64,000 nt of DNA from contig NZ_JAUQOP010000007.1 of assembly GCF_030580855.1 (NCBI RefSeq), positions 80,186 to 144,185 on the forward strand, read 5' to 3'. Source of the stretch: Pseudomonas citrullilanati. Its GTDB lineage: Bacteria; Pseudomonadota; Gammaproteobacteria; Pseudomonadales; Pseudomonadaceae. The notes beneath the pieces are model-generated. The model was not told where the DNA came from. It saw only the letters and a list, made by a program, of their open reading frames with translations, and made no database searches. Below, one piece after another: positions 47,410 through 56,506 of the stretch. The stretch's first letter is position 1. Each line of letters starts with the position of its first letter. The translations under genes were made by a program, and so were the position numbers.

Positions 47410-49986
47410 ATGGATTTTGCAGCCACTACACTTTCCCAGACCCCCCGTCACACCCCGATCACCCGGCGCCTGGTGCTGGTGGTCGGCGGGCTTTTCGTCG
47501 TGGGTGTGCTGGTGGCCGTGGCGGCGCTGTTCAATATCGCCCGGAAACTCGATGTCGAAGACGTGCGCAAGACCCTCTTCTACACCGAGCGGGCGGTCGA
47601 AAACCGGATCACCGCGTCGAAGAACTACATCACCAGCTACACCTACTGGACCACGGCCTACGAACACCTCAACGGCGAGGTCGACGTGCAATGGGCCTAT
47701 GCCGACCAGAACATGGGCAAGACCCTGTTCACCAACGATGGCTACGAAGGCGTGTTCGTCATCGACCGCGAGCGCACCAAGTATGCCGTGGTGCGCGGGC
47801 AGAACCTGCCGGCCGAGGCAACTACCTACATGGACATGCCGCTGGAACCGCTGGTGGACCAGTTGCAGGCCCAGGCCGACCTGACCGCGCCAGCGGTCCA
47901 CTACACCCTGTTCGAAGGCTGGCCGGCCATTGTCACCGCCTCGGTGATCCTGCCCAATGACGAGCGGCCCCGGGTCGACCCCAAGGGCACGTCGGTGCTG
48001 TTGTTCGTCGACCAACTGACCCACGTCAAGCTGCGTGCCCTGGGCAAGAGCTACGGCCTGACCGACCTGCACTTGGTCAAGGATGCGGAACTGGCGCCGG
48101 GCCAGCCCGCCGTGCCGCTGGACAGCACGGGCTACAGCCTGGTCTCCCGGCTGGAGCGACCCGGCCAGCAACTGCTGTGGTCACTGTTGCCGCCCTTGGG
48201 CGGCGCGTTGCTGATCCTGGCGCTGCTGACCGGGTATTTTTTCCGCTATGCCCTGCGCACGGCACGGCAGGTGGACGCCAGCTACGACAGCCTGGAACGC
48301 TCGACGCAGGCCCTGGAGGCCAGCGAAGAACGCTTTCGCGCGGTGGCGGAGGCGGCCTCCGACTGGATCTGGGAAATCGACGGCCAAGGGCATATCACCT
48401 ATTTGTCCGCACGCTTCAATACCGTCACCGGGTTTTCCGACCGGCAATGGCTGGGGCAGGACATCGAACAACTGCTGTACTGCGACACCACGCCGATTGC
48501 CCTGTGGCTGGGCAGCCTCACCCAGGAGCAGAGTTCCAGCAACCTGCGTTGTTCCTACCGCGATCATTCCGGACAATTGCGTTTCTGCCGGGTGTCGGCG
48601 CGACCGATCGTCGACAAGGCGGCAGTCGTGGGCTATCGCGGTACGGCCAGCGATATCACCGATGAAGTGGCGGCCCATGCCCAGGTCCAGCATCTGTCGC
48701 TGCACGATGCGCTGACGGGCTTGCCGAACCGCAACAAACTGGCACGCCACCTGGACGACGCGCTGCTGGCCAAGGAGCACTCTGCGCCGCTGACGCTGCT
48801 CATGGTGGACCTGGACAACTTCAAGCCGATCAACGACTCCCTCGGCCATCCGGCCGGTGACGCGGTGCTGCTGGAAGTGGCCCAACGCTTGCGCGACTGC
48901 ACCCGTGAACAGGACCTGGTGGCGCGCCTCGGCGGGGATGAGTTCGTGGTGGTCCTCAGCGGCATGGAGCACACCGCCGAGATCGACCGTTTCTGCGAGC
49001 GCTTGATCGCCAGTTTGCAGCAGCCGATCCATTACGAAACCCATGCGCTGCACATCGGTGCCAGCATCGGCATCGCCGTGAGCCGGCGCCAGGGCTACGT
49101 CCCCGGTGAACTGATCCGTTGCGCCGACATCGCCTTGTACCAGGCCAAGTCCGAAGGCAAGCGAACCTGGTGCTATTTCGCCTCGCAGATGAACGACCAG
49201 ATCCAGCACCGGCGGCAACTGGAAAACGACCTGCGCCAGGCCGTGCGCAATCATGAATTCGTCTTGCACTTCCAGCCGCGCTACACCGTCGACGGGCGTG
49301 ACATTGTCGCCGTCGAGGCGTTGGTGCGCTGGCAGCACCCGATCCAGGGGTTACTGGGCCCCGACGCCTTCATTCCGTTGGCCGAGCAGACCGACCTGAT
49401 CGTCCCGTTGTCCCACTGGGTGCTGCGCGAAGCCTGTGAAACCGCGCTGAGCTGGCCGGGTGAGCTGATGGTCTCGGTCAACCTGTCGCCAGCGCAGTTC
49501 GAGCGCAGCGATGTGGTGGAAGACGTGCGTCGGGTGTTGATCGAGACCCGTCTGCCAGCCAGTCGCCTGGAGCTCGAAATCACCGAAAACGTGATGCTCA
49601 ACGACGTGGACGGCGCGTTGCACACCATGAACGCCCTGAAGGAACTGGGTGTGCGCTTGAACATGGACGATTTCGGCACCGGCTATTCGTCCCTGGGTTA
49701 TCTGCGCACGTACCCGTTCGACGGTATCAAGATCGATAAGCGCTTCATCGCGTCCATGAGCAACAGCAGCAATGACCGGGCGGTGGTGCAGGCGATCATC
49801 AACCTGGGCAAGGCCATGGGCCTGACCGTGACCGCCGAAGGCGTGGAAACCCTGGCCCAGCTGGGTTCGTTGGGTTCGGATCAATGCCATGAGGTCCAGG
49901 GCTACTTCCTCAGCCGTCCGATCGACAAGCAGGCGTTCGCCGACCTGCTGCAGGACCGCCAGTCGTTGCCCAGGACCGGTTCCTGA
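47410..49986 (+). CDS. CHASE4-PAS-GGDEF-EAL dual c-di-GMP enzyme
   Basis: Protein of 858 aa. Transmembrane helices near 20-40 and 260-280 enclose a CHASE4-like sensor (ENRITASKNYITSYTYWTTA). Next come a PAS domain (AVAEAASDWIWEIDGQGHIT), GGDEF at 508-512 with I-site REQD before it, and an EAL domain from E636 (VEALVRW). EAL metal and catalytic segments are complete: NLSPAQF, LEITENVML, MDDFGTGYSSLGYLR, AEGVET. Both synthesis and hydrolysis are possible. GGAG precedes the ATG. It lies directly downstream of a GGDEF gene. Confidence 0.92.
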   Translation: MDFAATTLSQTPRHTPITRRLVLVVGGLFVVGVLVAVAALFNIARKLDVEDVRKTLFYTERAVENRITASKNYITSYTYWTTAYEHLNGEVDVQWAYADQNMGKTLFTNDGYEGVFVIDRERTKYAVVRGQNLPAEATTYMDMPLEPLVDQLQAQADLTAPAVHYTLFEGWPAIVTASVILPNDERPRVDPKGTSVLLFVDQLTHVKLRALGKSYGLTDLHLVKDAELAPGQPAVPLDSTGYSLVSRLERPGQQLLWSLLPPLGGALLILALLTGYFFRYALRTARQVDASYDSLERSTQALEASEERFRAVAEAASDWIWEIDGQGHITYLSARFNTVTGFSDRQWLGQDIEQLLYCDTTPIALWLGSLTQEQSSSNLRCSYRDHSGQLRFCRVSARPIVDKAAVVGYRGTASDITDEVAAHAQVQHLSLHDALTGLPNRNKLARHLDDALLAKEHSAPLTLLMVDLDNFKPINDSLGHPAGDAVLLEVAQRLRDCTREQDLVARLGGDEFVVVLSGMEHTAEIDRFCERLIASLQQPIHYETHALHIGASIGIAVSRRQGYVPGELIRCADIALYQAKSEGKRTWCYFASQMNDQIQHRRQLENDLRQAVRNHEFVLHFQPRYTVDGRDIVAVEALVRWQHPIQGLLGPDAFIPLAEQTDLIVPLSHWVLREACETALSWPGELMVSVNLSPAQFERSDVVEDVRRVLIETRLPASRLELEITENVMLNDVDGALHTMNALKELGVRLNMDDFGTGYSSLGYLRTYPFDGIKIDKRFIASMSNSSNDRAVVQAIINLGKAMGLTVTAEGVETLAQLGSLGSDQCHEVQGYFLSRPIDKQAFADLLQDRQSLPRTGS

Positions 49987-50055
49987 GTATTCGTTGCAAC
50001 CACCGGGGCTTGTCGTCGGTCACAGCCAGTGTCCCGGTATTTCGAGTGGTGGCCC

Positions 50056-50850
50056 ATGAAAAACCTGCGTATCGCGACCTTCAATATCAACGGCATCCGG
50101 GCCCGGCTGCCCAACCTGCTGGAATGGCTCGAACGAGAGAAGCCGGACATCGTCTGCTTGCAGGAGCTCAAGGCGCTCGACAAGGATTTCCCGGCGGCGG
50201 AGATCGAATCGGTGGGCTATGGGTCGATCTGGCACGGCCAGGCGTCGTGGAACGGCGTGGCGATCCTCGCCCGTGATGCGCAGCCGCTGGAGAGCCGCCG
50301 CGGCCTGCCCGGTGGCGAGGGCGACAGCCACAGCCGCTACCTGGAAGCGGCGGTGCATGGCGTGCTGGTGGGGTGTCTTTACTTGCCCAATGGCAACCCG
50401 CAGCCGGGGCCGAAGTTCGAGTACAAGCTGGCCTGGTTCGAGCGGCTGATCGACTACGCCCGGGCGCTCCAGGCCAGCGATCATCCGGTGGTGCTGGCCG
50501 GTGACTACAACGTCGTACCCACCGACATGGACATCTACAACCCGCGCTCCTGGCTCAAGGATGCGCTGTTGCAACCTGAAAGCCGCGAGTGCTACCAGCG
50601 CCTGCTGGACCAGGGCTGGACCGACTCGTTGCGCCACCTGTATCCGGACGAGCGGATCTACACCTTCTGGGACTATTTCCGCCAGCACTGGCAGAAAAAC
50701 TCCGGGCTGCGCATCGACCATTTGCTGCTCAACCCGGTGGCCAGCCCTTACCTGAGCGAGGCGGGCGTGGACGCCTGGGTGCGGAACCAGGAACACCCCA
50801 GCGATCACGCGCCCACCTGGATCCGATTGGCGTCGCGCAAACGACGGTAG
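50056..50850 (+). CDS. xthA: Exonuclease III family DNA repair enzyme
   Basis: Endonuclease/exonuclease/phosphatase fold protein of 264 aa. It should cut at abasic sites and remove 3' blocking groups in base-excision repair. Motifs: ATFNINGIRARLPNLLEWL, catalytic Glu in VCLQELK, GDYNVVPTDMDIYNP and the catalytic DH in HPSDHAPTWI. The ATG at 50056 (MKNLRIATFN) was chosen over an upstream in-frame start. It is codirectional with the c-di-GMP genes but has no functional tie to them. Confidence 0.92.
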   Translation: MKNLRIATFNINGIRARLPNLLEWLEREKPDIVCLQELKALDKDFPAAEIESVGYGSIWHGQASWNGVAILARDAQPLESRRGLPGGEGDSHSRYLEAAVHGVLVGCLYLPNGNPQPGPKFEYKLAWFERLIDYARALQASDHPVVLAGDYNVVPTDMDIYNPRSWLKDALLQPESRECYQRLLDQGWTDSLRHLYPDERIYTFWDYFRQHWQKNSGLRIDHLLLNPVASPYLSEAGVDAWVRNQEHPSDHAPTWIRLASRKRR

Positions 50851-50940
50851 CGTTGTCACCCGGCGGGGAATGCCTTATACCTGGGGCCATCAGCAGCGCG
50901 CTGCCGGTGGCGCTGCGCCAGACCGGGGAAGGACACCGCC

Positions 50941-51759
50941 ATGAGCCATGCACAACTGAGCGATACGGCCCGCTACCTGCGGCGCCTGGGTTTCGACGCG
51001 CCACCGGCGCCGACGCTCGAAGCACTGGGTCGACTTCAAAACCGCCACACCGCCGAATTCCCCTTCGAAACCCTGTCGACGCTGCTGCGCCAGCCGGTGG
51101 CCATCGACCTCGAGTCGGTTGAGCGAAAGGTCTTCGAGCAGGGCCGGGGTGGTTATTGCTATGAACTCAACCAACTGTTCCTGGCCCTGCTACAGGCATT
51201 GGGCTTCGACGCCCGAGGCATCACCGGACGGGTGGTGATGAATGCCCCCGAAGGGGCCTGGCCGGCGCGGACCCATCGCCTGAGCCTGGTGACGTTCGAC
51301 GGCGTGCGCTACATCACTGATGTCGGCTTTGGCGGCATGGTCCCCACGGCGCCGCTGCTGCTGGACAGCCGGGACAGCCAATCCACTCCCCATGAGCCGT
51401 ATCGCATCGATACCCACGAGGACGGCTACCTGTTGCGTGCCAAGGTTGGCGACGAATGGCGCCCGATGTACCTGTTCGACCTGCAACGCCAGGAAGACAT
51501 CGACTACACCGTCGGCAACTGGTACGTGTGCAGTCACCCGGACTCGCCGTTCATGGGGCGCCTGATGGTGGCCCGCACCGGTGACGGCTTTCGCAAGACG
51601 CTGAACGGCAACAGCTACGCCGTGCACCGGATAGGGCAGGAGAGCGAGCGACGGGTGATCGACGATGCCGATGAATTGATGGCGCTGTTGGAGCAGGCAT
51701 TCGACCTGCGACTGCCGCCCAGGGAGATCCTGCGCCCGGCCGTGCTGGGGCTTCTCTGA
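50941..51759 (+). CDS. nat: Arylamine N-acetyltransferase
   Basis: Protein of 272 aa. It moves the acetyl group from acetyl-CoA to arylamines. The catalytic triad segments are present: Cys in GRGGYCYELNQLF, His in ARTHRLSLV and Asp in YITDVGFGGM. The N-terminal helical domain starts LSDTARYLRRLGF. Length is typical of bacterial NATs. A weak hairpin follows the stop (AACCGGG/CCCGGTT, 51760-51784). Confidence 0.93.
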   Translation: MSHAQLSDTARYLRRLGFDAPPAPTLEALGRLQNRHTAEFPFETLSTLLRQPVAIDLESVERKVFEQGRGGYCYELNQLFLALLQALGFDARGITGRVVMNAPEGAWPARTHRLSLVTFDGVRYITDVGFGGMVPTAPLLLDSRDSQSTPHEPYRIDTHEDGYLLRAKVGDEWRPMYLFDLQRQEDIDYTVGNWYVCSHPDSPFMGRLMVARTGDGFRKTLNGNSYAVHRIGQESERRVIDDADELMALLEQAFDLRLPPREILRPAVLGLL

Positions 51760-51820
51760 AACCGGGAGCGGGGGTTACCCGGTTATCGGGGTGACTTCCT
51801 GTTCATGATGCGACTTGCAA

Positions 51821-51832
51821 GTTGTATACAAC
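51821..51832. promoter_or_regulatory. 12-bp perfect palindrome upstream of the purine permease
   Basis: GTTGTATACAAC lies 69 bases before the permease start. The TTGTATACAA core is the kind of site bound by GntR-type repressors. The assignment is inferred. Confidence 0.5.
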
Positions 51833-51900
51833 TCTATGGACATTTGTTCCGAGTTTTGAATACAGTGTGCGCATAACAAAAAACAGGGAACCCCCGAACC

Positions 51901-53421
51901 ATGAAAACGCCCCATGTTTCACTTCCACGGCCCGAGGATGAAAACCTTGGCGTCGGCGCGAATATGGCCTACGGCCTGCAACATGTGTTGACCATGTACG
52001 GTGGCATCGTCGCCGTGCCGTTGATCATCGGCCAGGCGGCCGGGCTGTCACCGGCGGACATCGGTCTGCTGATTGCCGCGTCGTTGTTCGCGGGGGGCCT
52101 GGCGACGCTGTTGCAGACCCTCGGCCTGCCATTCTTCGGTTGCCAGTTGCCCCTGGTGCAAGGCGTATCGTTCTCCGGCGTCGCGACCATGGTGGCGATT
52201 GTCGGCACCGGCGGGGAGGGCGGCTTCCAGGCCATCCTCGGCGCGGTGGTCGCCGCATCGCTGATCGGTTTGCTGATTACCCCGGTGTTCTCGCGCATCA
52301 CCCGGTTCTTCCCGCCGCTGGTCACCGGCATCGTGATCACCACCATCGGCCTGACCCTGATGCCAGTGGCCGCGCGCTGGGCAATGGGGGGCAACAGCCA
52401 CGCCGCCGACTTCGGCAGCATGGCCAACATCGGCCTGGCGGCGGTGACCCTGGTGCTGGTGTTGCTGCTGAGCAAGATGGGCAGTGCAACCATCTCGCGC
52501 CTGTCGATTCTGCTGGCGATGGTCATCGGTACCGTCATCGCGGTGTTCCTCGGCATGGCGGATTTTTCATCGGTCAGCCAGGGCCCGATGTTCGGCTTCC
52601 CGACGCCGTTTCACTTCGGCATGCCGACCTTTCACATCGCCGCGATCCTGTCGATGTGCATCGTGATCATGGTGACCCTGGTGGAAACCTCCGCCGATAT
52701 CCTGGCGGTGGGTGAGATCATCGACACCAAGGTCGACTCTCGGCGCCTGGGCAATGGCTTGCGGGCCGACATGCTGTCGAGCATGATCGCGCCGATTTTC
52801 GGCTCCTTCACCCAGAGTGCCTTCGCCCAGAACGTCGGGCTGGTGGCGGTGACCGGGATCAAGAGCCGTTTCGTCGTCGCCACCGGCGGGGTGTTCCTGG
52901 TGGTGCTTGGCCTGCTGCCGTTCATGGGCCGGGTGATCGCCGCAGTGCCGACCTCGGTGCTCGGCGGTGCCGGCATCGTGCTGTTCGGCACCGTGGCGGC
53001 CAGTGGTATCCGCACGCTGTCGAAGGTCGACTACCGCAACAACGTCAACCTGATCATCGTCGCCACCTCAATCGGCTTCGGCATGATCCCCATCGCCGCC
53101 CCGAATTTCTACGATCATTTCCCTAGCTGGTTCGCGACCATCTTCCATTCGGGCATCAGCTCCTCGGCCATCATGGCGATCGTGTTGAACCTGGCGTTCA
53201 ACCACTTCACCACGGGCAACTCCGACCAGCAGTCGGTCTTCGCCGCCGGCACCGAAAGGGTGCTGCGCTACCAGGACCTGGCGGCGCTGCGCGAAGGTGA
53301 TTACTTCAGCGACGGCAAGCTGCACGACTGTGACGGCAACGAAATCCCCGTGGTGGCCGAGCCCGCCCACTCTTCCATCGAACAGCCGCCAGTGCGGCTG
53401 AAAAGCAGCGAGCACGTCTGA
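51901..53421 (+). CDS. NCS2-family purine (xanthine/uric acid) permease
   Basis: Inner-membrane protein of 506 aa with about 14 hydrophobic segments. Family motifs: GLQHVLTMYGGIVAVPLIIG, the substrate-site segment QSAFAQNVGLVAVTGIKSR, and VETSADILAVGEI in the middle. It belongs to the NAT/NCS2 family and resembles xanthine and uric acid carriers more than the uracil carrier UraA. AGGGAA lies upstream of the start. Purine catabolic genes are not next to it. A palindrome upstream suggests repressor control. Confidence 0.88.
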   Translation: MKTPHVSLPRPEDENLGVGANMAYGLQHVLTMYGGIVAVPLIIGQAAGLSPADIGLLIAASLFAGGLATLLQTLGLPFFGCQLPLVQGVSFSGVATMVAIVGTGGEGGFQAILGAVVAASLIGLLITPVFSRITRFFPPLVTGIVITTIGLTLMPVAARWAMGGNSHAADFGSMANIGLAAVTLVLVLLLSKMGSATISRLSILLAMVIGTVIAVFLGMADFSSVSQGPMFGFPTPFHFGMPTFHIAAILSMCIVIMVTLVETSADILAVGEIIDTKVDSRRLGNGLRADMLSSMIAPIFGSFTQSAFAQNVGLVAVTGIKSRFVVATGGVFLVVLGLLPFMGRVIAAVPTSVLGGAGIVLFGTVAASGIRTLSKVDYRNNVNLIIVATSIGFGMIPIAAPNFYDHFPSWFATIFHSGISSSAIMAIVLNLAFNHFTTGNSDQQSVFAAGTERVLRYQDLAALREGDYFSDGKLHDCDGNEIPVVAEPAHSSIEQPPVRLKSSEHV

Positions 53422-53440
53422 CGCCAAGCAACACCGACGG

Positions 53441-53520
53441 TGGAGCGAGGCTGCTCGCGCTGACGGCAGGTCAGTCGACATTCTCTGGCCCACCGCCTTC
53501 GCGAGCAGGCTCGCTCCCAC
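53441..53520. repeat. REPIN
   Basis: TGGAGCGAGGCTGCTCGCGC and the inverse TTCGCGAGCAGGCTCGCTCC bracket about 40 bases. The left arm has decayed slightly (GAGGC for GAGCC). Confidence 0.8.
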
Positions 53521-53566
53521 GGGGATTTGCGGCGGTACACCAACCCCGGACCGCCCCGGACCTAAT

Positions 53567-53590
53567 GTGGGAGCGAGCCTGCTCGCGAAA
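53567..53590. repeat. Single REP element
   Basis: GTGGGAGCGAGCCTGCTCGC, then GAAA. It is a third REP half close to the pair before it. Confidence 0.78.
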
Positions 53591-53630
53591 GCCGCGGTCC
53601 AGTCGACATCTTTTCCTGGCCCTTGATTGG

Positions 53631-53669
53631 AAAAACCAGCCTGTGACGCTCGATCACAGGCTGGTTTTT
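53631..53669. terminator. Bidirectional terminator between the permease and repeat-protein genes
   Basis: A perfect 16-bp stem (AAAAACCAGCCTGTGA and its complement) has a seven-base loop and A/T runs on both sides. It suits the convergent genes, though it stands about 210 bases past the permease stop. Confidence 0.88.
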
Positions 53670-53687
53670 ATGTGTCATGGCAGTGGA

Positions 53688-54041
53688 TTACCAGCGGCCG
53701 TAATGACCACGGGGAGGGCCGTAGTAATAGCCACGTGGTGGCCCGTAATACACCGGCGCTGGGCGATAGTAGATCGGTTGCTCCACATACACCGGTTGCG
53801 GCTGGTAGTAGACCGGTGGTGGCTGTTGCACATAGACCGGCTGCGGCTGGACGTAGACCGGTTGTTGCTGCACATACACCGGCCGATCGCGGTTGATGAT
53901 GGCTGAGCCAACGATGGCCGAACCGACGATTGCGCCAAACACGGCGGGCCCCTCCCAACCACCGTGGCCATGGGCGGAAGCCTGGCCGGTGACCGCGAGT
54001 GCCCCCACGAGCAGGGCGATGATGGGAAGTTTACGTTTCAT
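53688..54041 (-). CDS. Exported PVYVQ-repeat protein
   Basis: Protein of 117 aa. The signal peptide (MKRKLPIIALLVGALAVTGQ, then ASA) is followed by a glycine-zipper-like segment (GAIVGSAIVGSAIINRD). The rest is low complexity: repeated PVYVQQ or PVYVQP units, then PVYYGPPRGYYYGPPRGHYG. Tyr, Pro and Gln dominate. It is probably a small envelope protein that inserts via the zipper. I know no function for it. Confidence 0.82.
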   Translation of the reverse strand: MKRKLPIIALLVGALAVTGQASAHGHGGWEGPAVFGAIVGSAIVGSAIINRDRPVYVQQQPVYVQPQPVYVQQPPPVYYQPQPVYVEQPIYYRPAPVYYGPPRGYYYGPPRGHYGRW

Positions 54042-54219
54042 GGCTGTTCCTCGTTCCGGCCCCGTCGCCTGTGGTCTGTAGCAGACCCGATTAGGGTCGC
54101 GGGGTTACTTGCTATGACCGCGATTTTCTCAGGATTCGCAACGCCCTTGGGTAAATATTGTGTAAGGTCGGCCGGGGCGGCGATCCCGTCTGTCTGAAAG
54201 TGAATGCAAGGAGAACCGC

Positions 54220-55038
54220 ATGCAGATCAGTCCCAACAAAGACACCCAGTTGTGCATGTCCCTGTCGGGGCGGCCCGGAAACTTCGGCCTGCGCTTCCAT
54301 AATCATCTCTATGAACAACTGGGCCTGAATTTCTACTACAAGGCGTTCACCAGCCAGGACCTGCCGGGCGCGGTGGGTGGGATTCGCGCGCTGGGTATTC
54401 GTGGGTGTGGGGTGTCGATGCCGTTCAAGGAAGCCTGCATCGCCCTGGTCGATGAGTTGGATCCTTCCGCCGCGGCGATCCAGTCCATCAACACCATCGT
54501 CAACACCAATGGCCATTTGAAAGCCTATAACACCGACTACATCGCCGTTGCGCAGTTGCTGCAGACCCATGCAGTGCCGAAGGATTCGACCTTCGCCCTG
54601 CGCGGCAGCGGCGGCATGGCCAAGGCCGTGGCCAGCGCCTTGCGCGACGGTGGCTACCGCAAGGGGCTGATCGTGGCCCGCAATGAAACCGCCGGCAGGG
54701 CGCTGGCCGAATCCCTGGGCTATGAATGGCAGGCGGAACTGGGTGACCTGCGGCCGCAGATGCTGGTCAATGTCACGCCGATCGGCATGACCGGTGGCCC
54801 GGAAGCCGACCAGTTGGCGTTCGCTCCCGAGGCCATCGCCGCCGCCGAAACCGTGTTCGATGTGGTGGCGATTCCCCCGGAAACGCCGCTGATCGTGCGC
54901 GCCCGGGCCGAAGGCAAGCGGGTCATCACCGGCCTGGAAGTGATCGCGATCCAGGCCCTGGAGCAGTTCGTGCTGTACACCGGCGTGCGGCCCAGCCTGG
55001 AGCAGTTCGAAAAGGCCGTGGCTTTCGCCCGGTCCTGA
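54220..55038 (+). CDS. Shikimate 5-dehydrogenase-like protein
   Basis: Protein of 272 aa of the AroE/YdiB superfamily. The substrate segment SMPFKEACI carries the catalytic Lys, and YNTDYIAV carries the conserved Asp. The NADP-binding loop is changed: ALRGSGGMAKAVASAL replaces the usual GAGGA. The C-terminal helix is QALEQFVLYTG. Because the motifs diverge from AroE it is probably a secondary shikimate or quinate dehydrogenase-like enzyme. The stop is directly followed by the convergent yceH stop. A GGAGAA ribosome site is present. Confidence 0.8.
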   Translation: MQISPNKDTQLCMSLSGRPGNFGLRFHNHLYEQLGLNFYYKAFTSQDLPGAVGGIRALGIRGCGVSMPFKEACIALVDELDPSAAAIQSINTIVNTNGHLKAYNTDYIAVAQLLQTHAVPKDSTFALRGSGGMAKAVASALRDGGYRKGLIVARNETAGRALAESLGYEWQAELGDLRPQMLVNVTPIGMTGGPEADQLAFAPEAIAAAETVFDVVAIPPETPLIVRARAEGKRVITGLEVIAIQALEQFVLYTGVRPSLEQFEKAVAFARS

Positions 55039-55686
55039 TCACTCCAGTCGCGCCAGGCGCTCTTCCAGGGCGGCGATCCGCGCCTCGAGTTCTTCGATGC
55101 GCTCCAGCGACACGCCGCCGGCAGCCTGACGTTCGCCGGGTTGGTGGCGGGCGGCGAGGATCGCCTCGATGTCCGCCGGGTCGCCCATGGCGTGCACATA
55201 GCGGTCTTCGCGCTGGCCGGCCTGGCGCGGCACCAGCAGTGCCAGGCCGCGGGCAATCAGGCGCTCCAGTTGGTGCACCACTTGTTCGGCGTCCTCGAAG
55301 TCGTGCATGCGCCCGCTGCGGGTCAGCAGTTCATTGACCGTTTGCGGGCCACGCAGGAACAGCAGGCCCATCAGGATCACCTGGGCCGGAACCAGCTCCA
55401 GGGCCTTGTCGATGCGATGCTCCCAACGGTCGGCGCGGCTGCCCATGACCAGTCTGGTAAAGCCGCGTCCTTCCAGCGCCCGCAGGCTCTGGCCGACCTG
55501 GCCAGGGTTGAGGTTCATCACCGGTTCGCGGCTGGTCTTCTGGTTGCAGGCCAGGACCAGGGCATTGAGGGTCAGCGGGTAGGTCTCGGGGTTGGTGGCC
55601 TGTTTTTCGACCAGCGCACCGAGGATGCGGATTTCCGTGCTATTGAGCCGTGGTTCTTCAGCCTGGTGTTGTTCTTCGATGCTCAT
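55039..55686 (-). CDS. yceH: YceH family protein (DUF480)
   Basis: Protein of 215 aa. Two winged-helix repeats are visible: [20 protein letters not shown], then [13 protein letters not shown] near the N-terminus, and [20 protein letters not shown] in the middle. The C-terminal coiled-coil tail is [20 protein letters not shown]. The family (UPF0502) is widespread in gamma-proteobacteria without a confirmed role; the winged-helix fold hints at DNA binding. It is convergent with the shikimate dehydrogenase-like gene, with no gap. Confidence 0.88.
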   Translation of the reverse strand: MSIEEQHQAEEPRLNSTEIRILGALVEKQATNPETYPLTLNALVLACNQKTSREPVMNLNPGQVGQSLRALEGRGFTRLVMGSRADRWEHRIDKALELVPAQVILMGLLFLRGPQTVNELLTRSGRMHDFEDAEQVVHQLERLIARGLALLVPRQAGQREDRYVHAMGDPADIEAILAARHQPGERQAAGGVSLERIEELEARIAALEERLARLE

Positions 55687-55816
55687 CGCGCGTTCCCTAT
55701 GCTGTGGAAGCCGCCTAGCCTAATCCTTGCGCAATAAAAGACAAGCGATGCAACACGTCGTGGCTATAATCGCATCCGTTTGTTTTGCCCATCCCCGCCA
55801 CCTGCAAGAGATCGCC

Positions 55817-56326
55817 ATGACCATTTCCCTGTACGCCGCTTCCATCCCGGTTTTCAAGCAGATGCTCAACGCCCTGAGCGACGTCCTGAACAAGGCTGAA
55901 GCTCACGCCACCGCGAAGAACATCGCCCCCGAGGCTTTCCTGCAAGCCCGCCTGTACCCGGACATGTTTCCCCTGGTGCGCCAGGTGCAGATCGCGGTGG
56001 ATTTCGCCAAGGGTGTCTCCGCGCGCCTGGCCGAGATCGAAGTGCCGAAGTATGACGACAGCGAAACCACGTTCGCCGAGCTGCAAGCCCTGATCGCCAA
56101 GGTCCTGGCGTTCATCGACGGCATCAGCCCTGCGCAGGTCGACGGCAAGGAAGGCATCGAGATCGTCACGCGCCCGGGCACCCCGAAGGAGAAGCGCTTC
56201 AGCGGCCAGAACTACCTGCTGACCTACGGCCTGCCGCAGTTCTTCTTCCACGTCACCACCGCCTACGCCTTGCTGCGCCATAACGGCGTGGAAGTGGGCA
56301 AGCGCGACTACATGGGCGCGTTCTAA
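55817..56326 (+). CDS. DUF1993 family protein
   Basis: Protein of 169 aa starting MTISLYAASIPVFKQMLNAL. This is typical of DUF1993, a helical DinB-like family. Other segments are QARLYPDMFPLVRQVQIAVDFA and YLLTYGLPQFFFHVTTAYALLRHNG (both quoted in part). His residues near the end could bind metal, but this is not certain. AAGAG lies six bases before the ATG. A strong terminator follows. Confidence 0.85.
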   Translation: MTISLYAASIPVFKQMLNALSDVLNKAEAHATAKNIAPEAFLQARLYPDMFPLVRQVQIAVDFAKGVSARLAEIEVPKYDDSETTFAELQALIAKVLAFIDGISPAQVDGKEGIEIVTRPGTPKEKRFSGQNYLLTYGLPQFFFHVTTAYALLRHNGVEVGKRDYMGAF

Positions 56327-56340
56327 CCCCCTCGGCCATG

Positions 56341-56379
56341 AAAAAGCCCGGAACGGTGTGAGCCGTTCCGGGCTTTTTT
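56341..56379 (+). terminator. Terminator of the DUF1993 gene
   Basis: AAAAAGCCCGGAACGG-TGTGAG-CCGTTCCGGGCTTTTT: a 16-bp stem with a T run, 15 bases after the stop. Confidence 0.93.
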
Positions 56380-56417
56380 GTGCGGGCCCGTTACCTCGCG
56401 GGTGGATGCCTCGGCGT

Positions 56418-56482
56418 TTCGCGAGCAGGCTCGCGCCCATAGGACACAGCGATCCAATGTGGGAGCGAGCCTGCTCGCGAAA
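56418..56482. repeat. REPIN
   Basis: TTCGCGAGCAGGCTCGCGCC and GGGAGCGAGCCTGCTCGCGA face each other across about 25 bases, just downstream of sstT. Confidence 0.85.
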
Positions 56483-56506
56483 ATGGCAGCCACGCTACCG
56501 CAAGCC

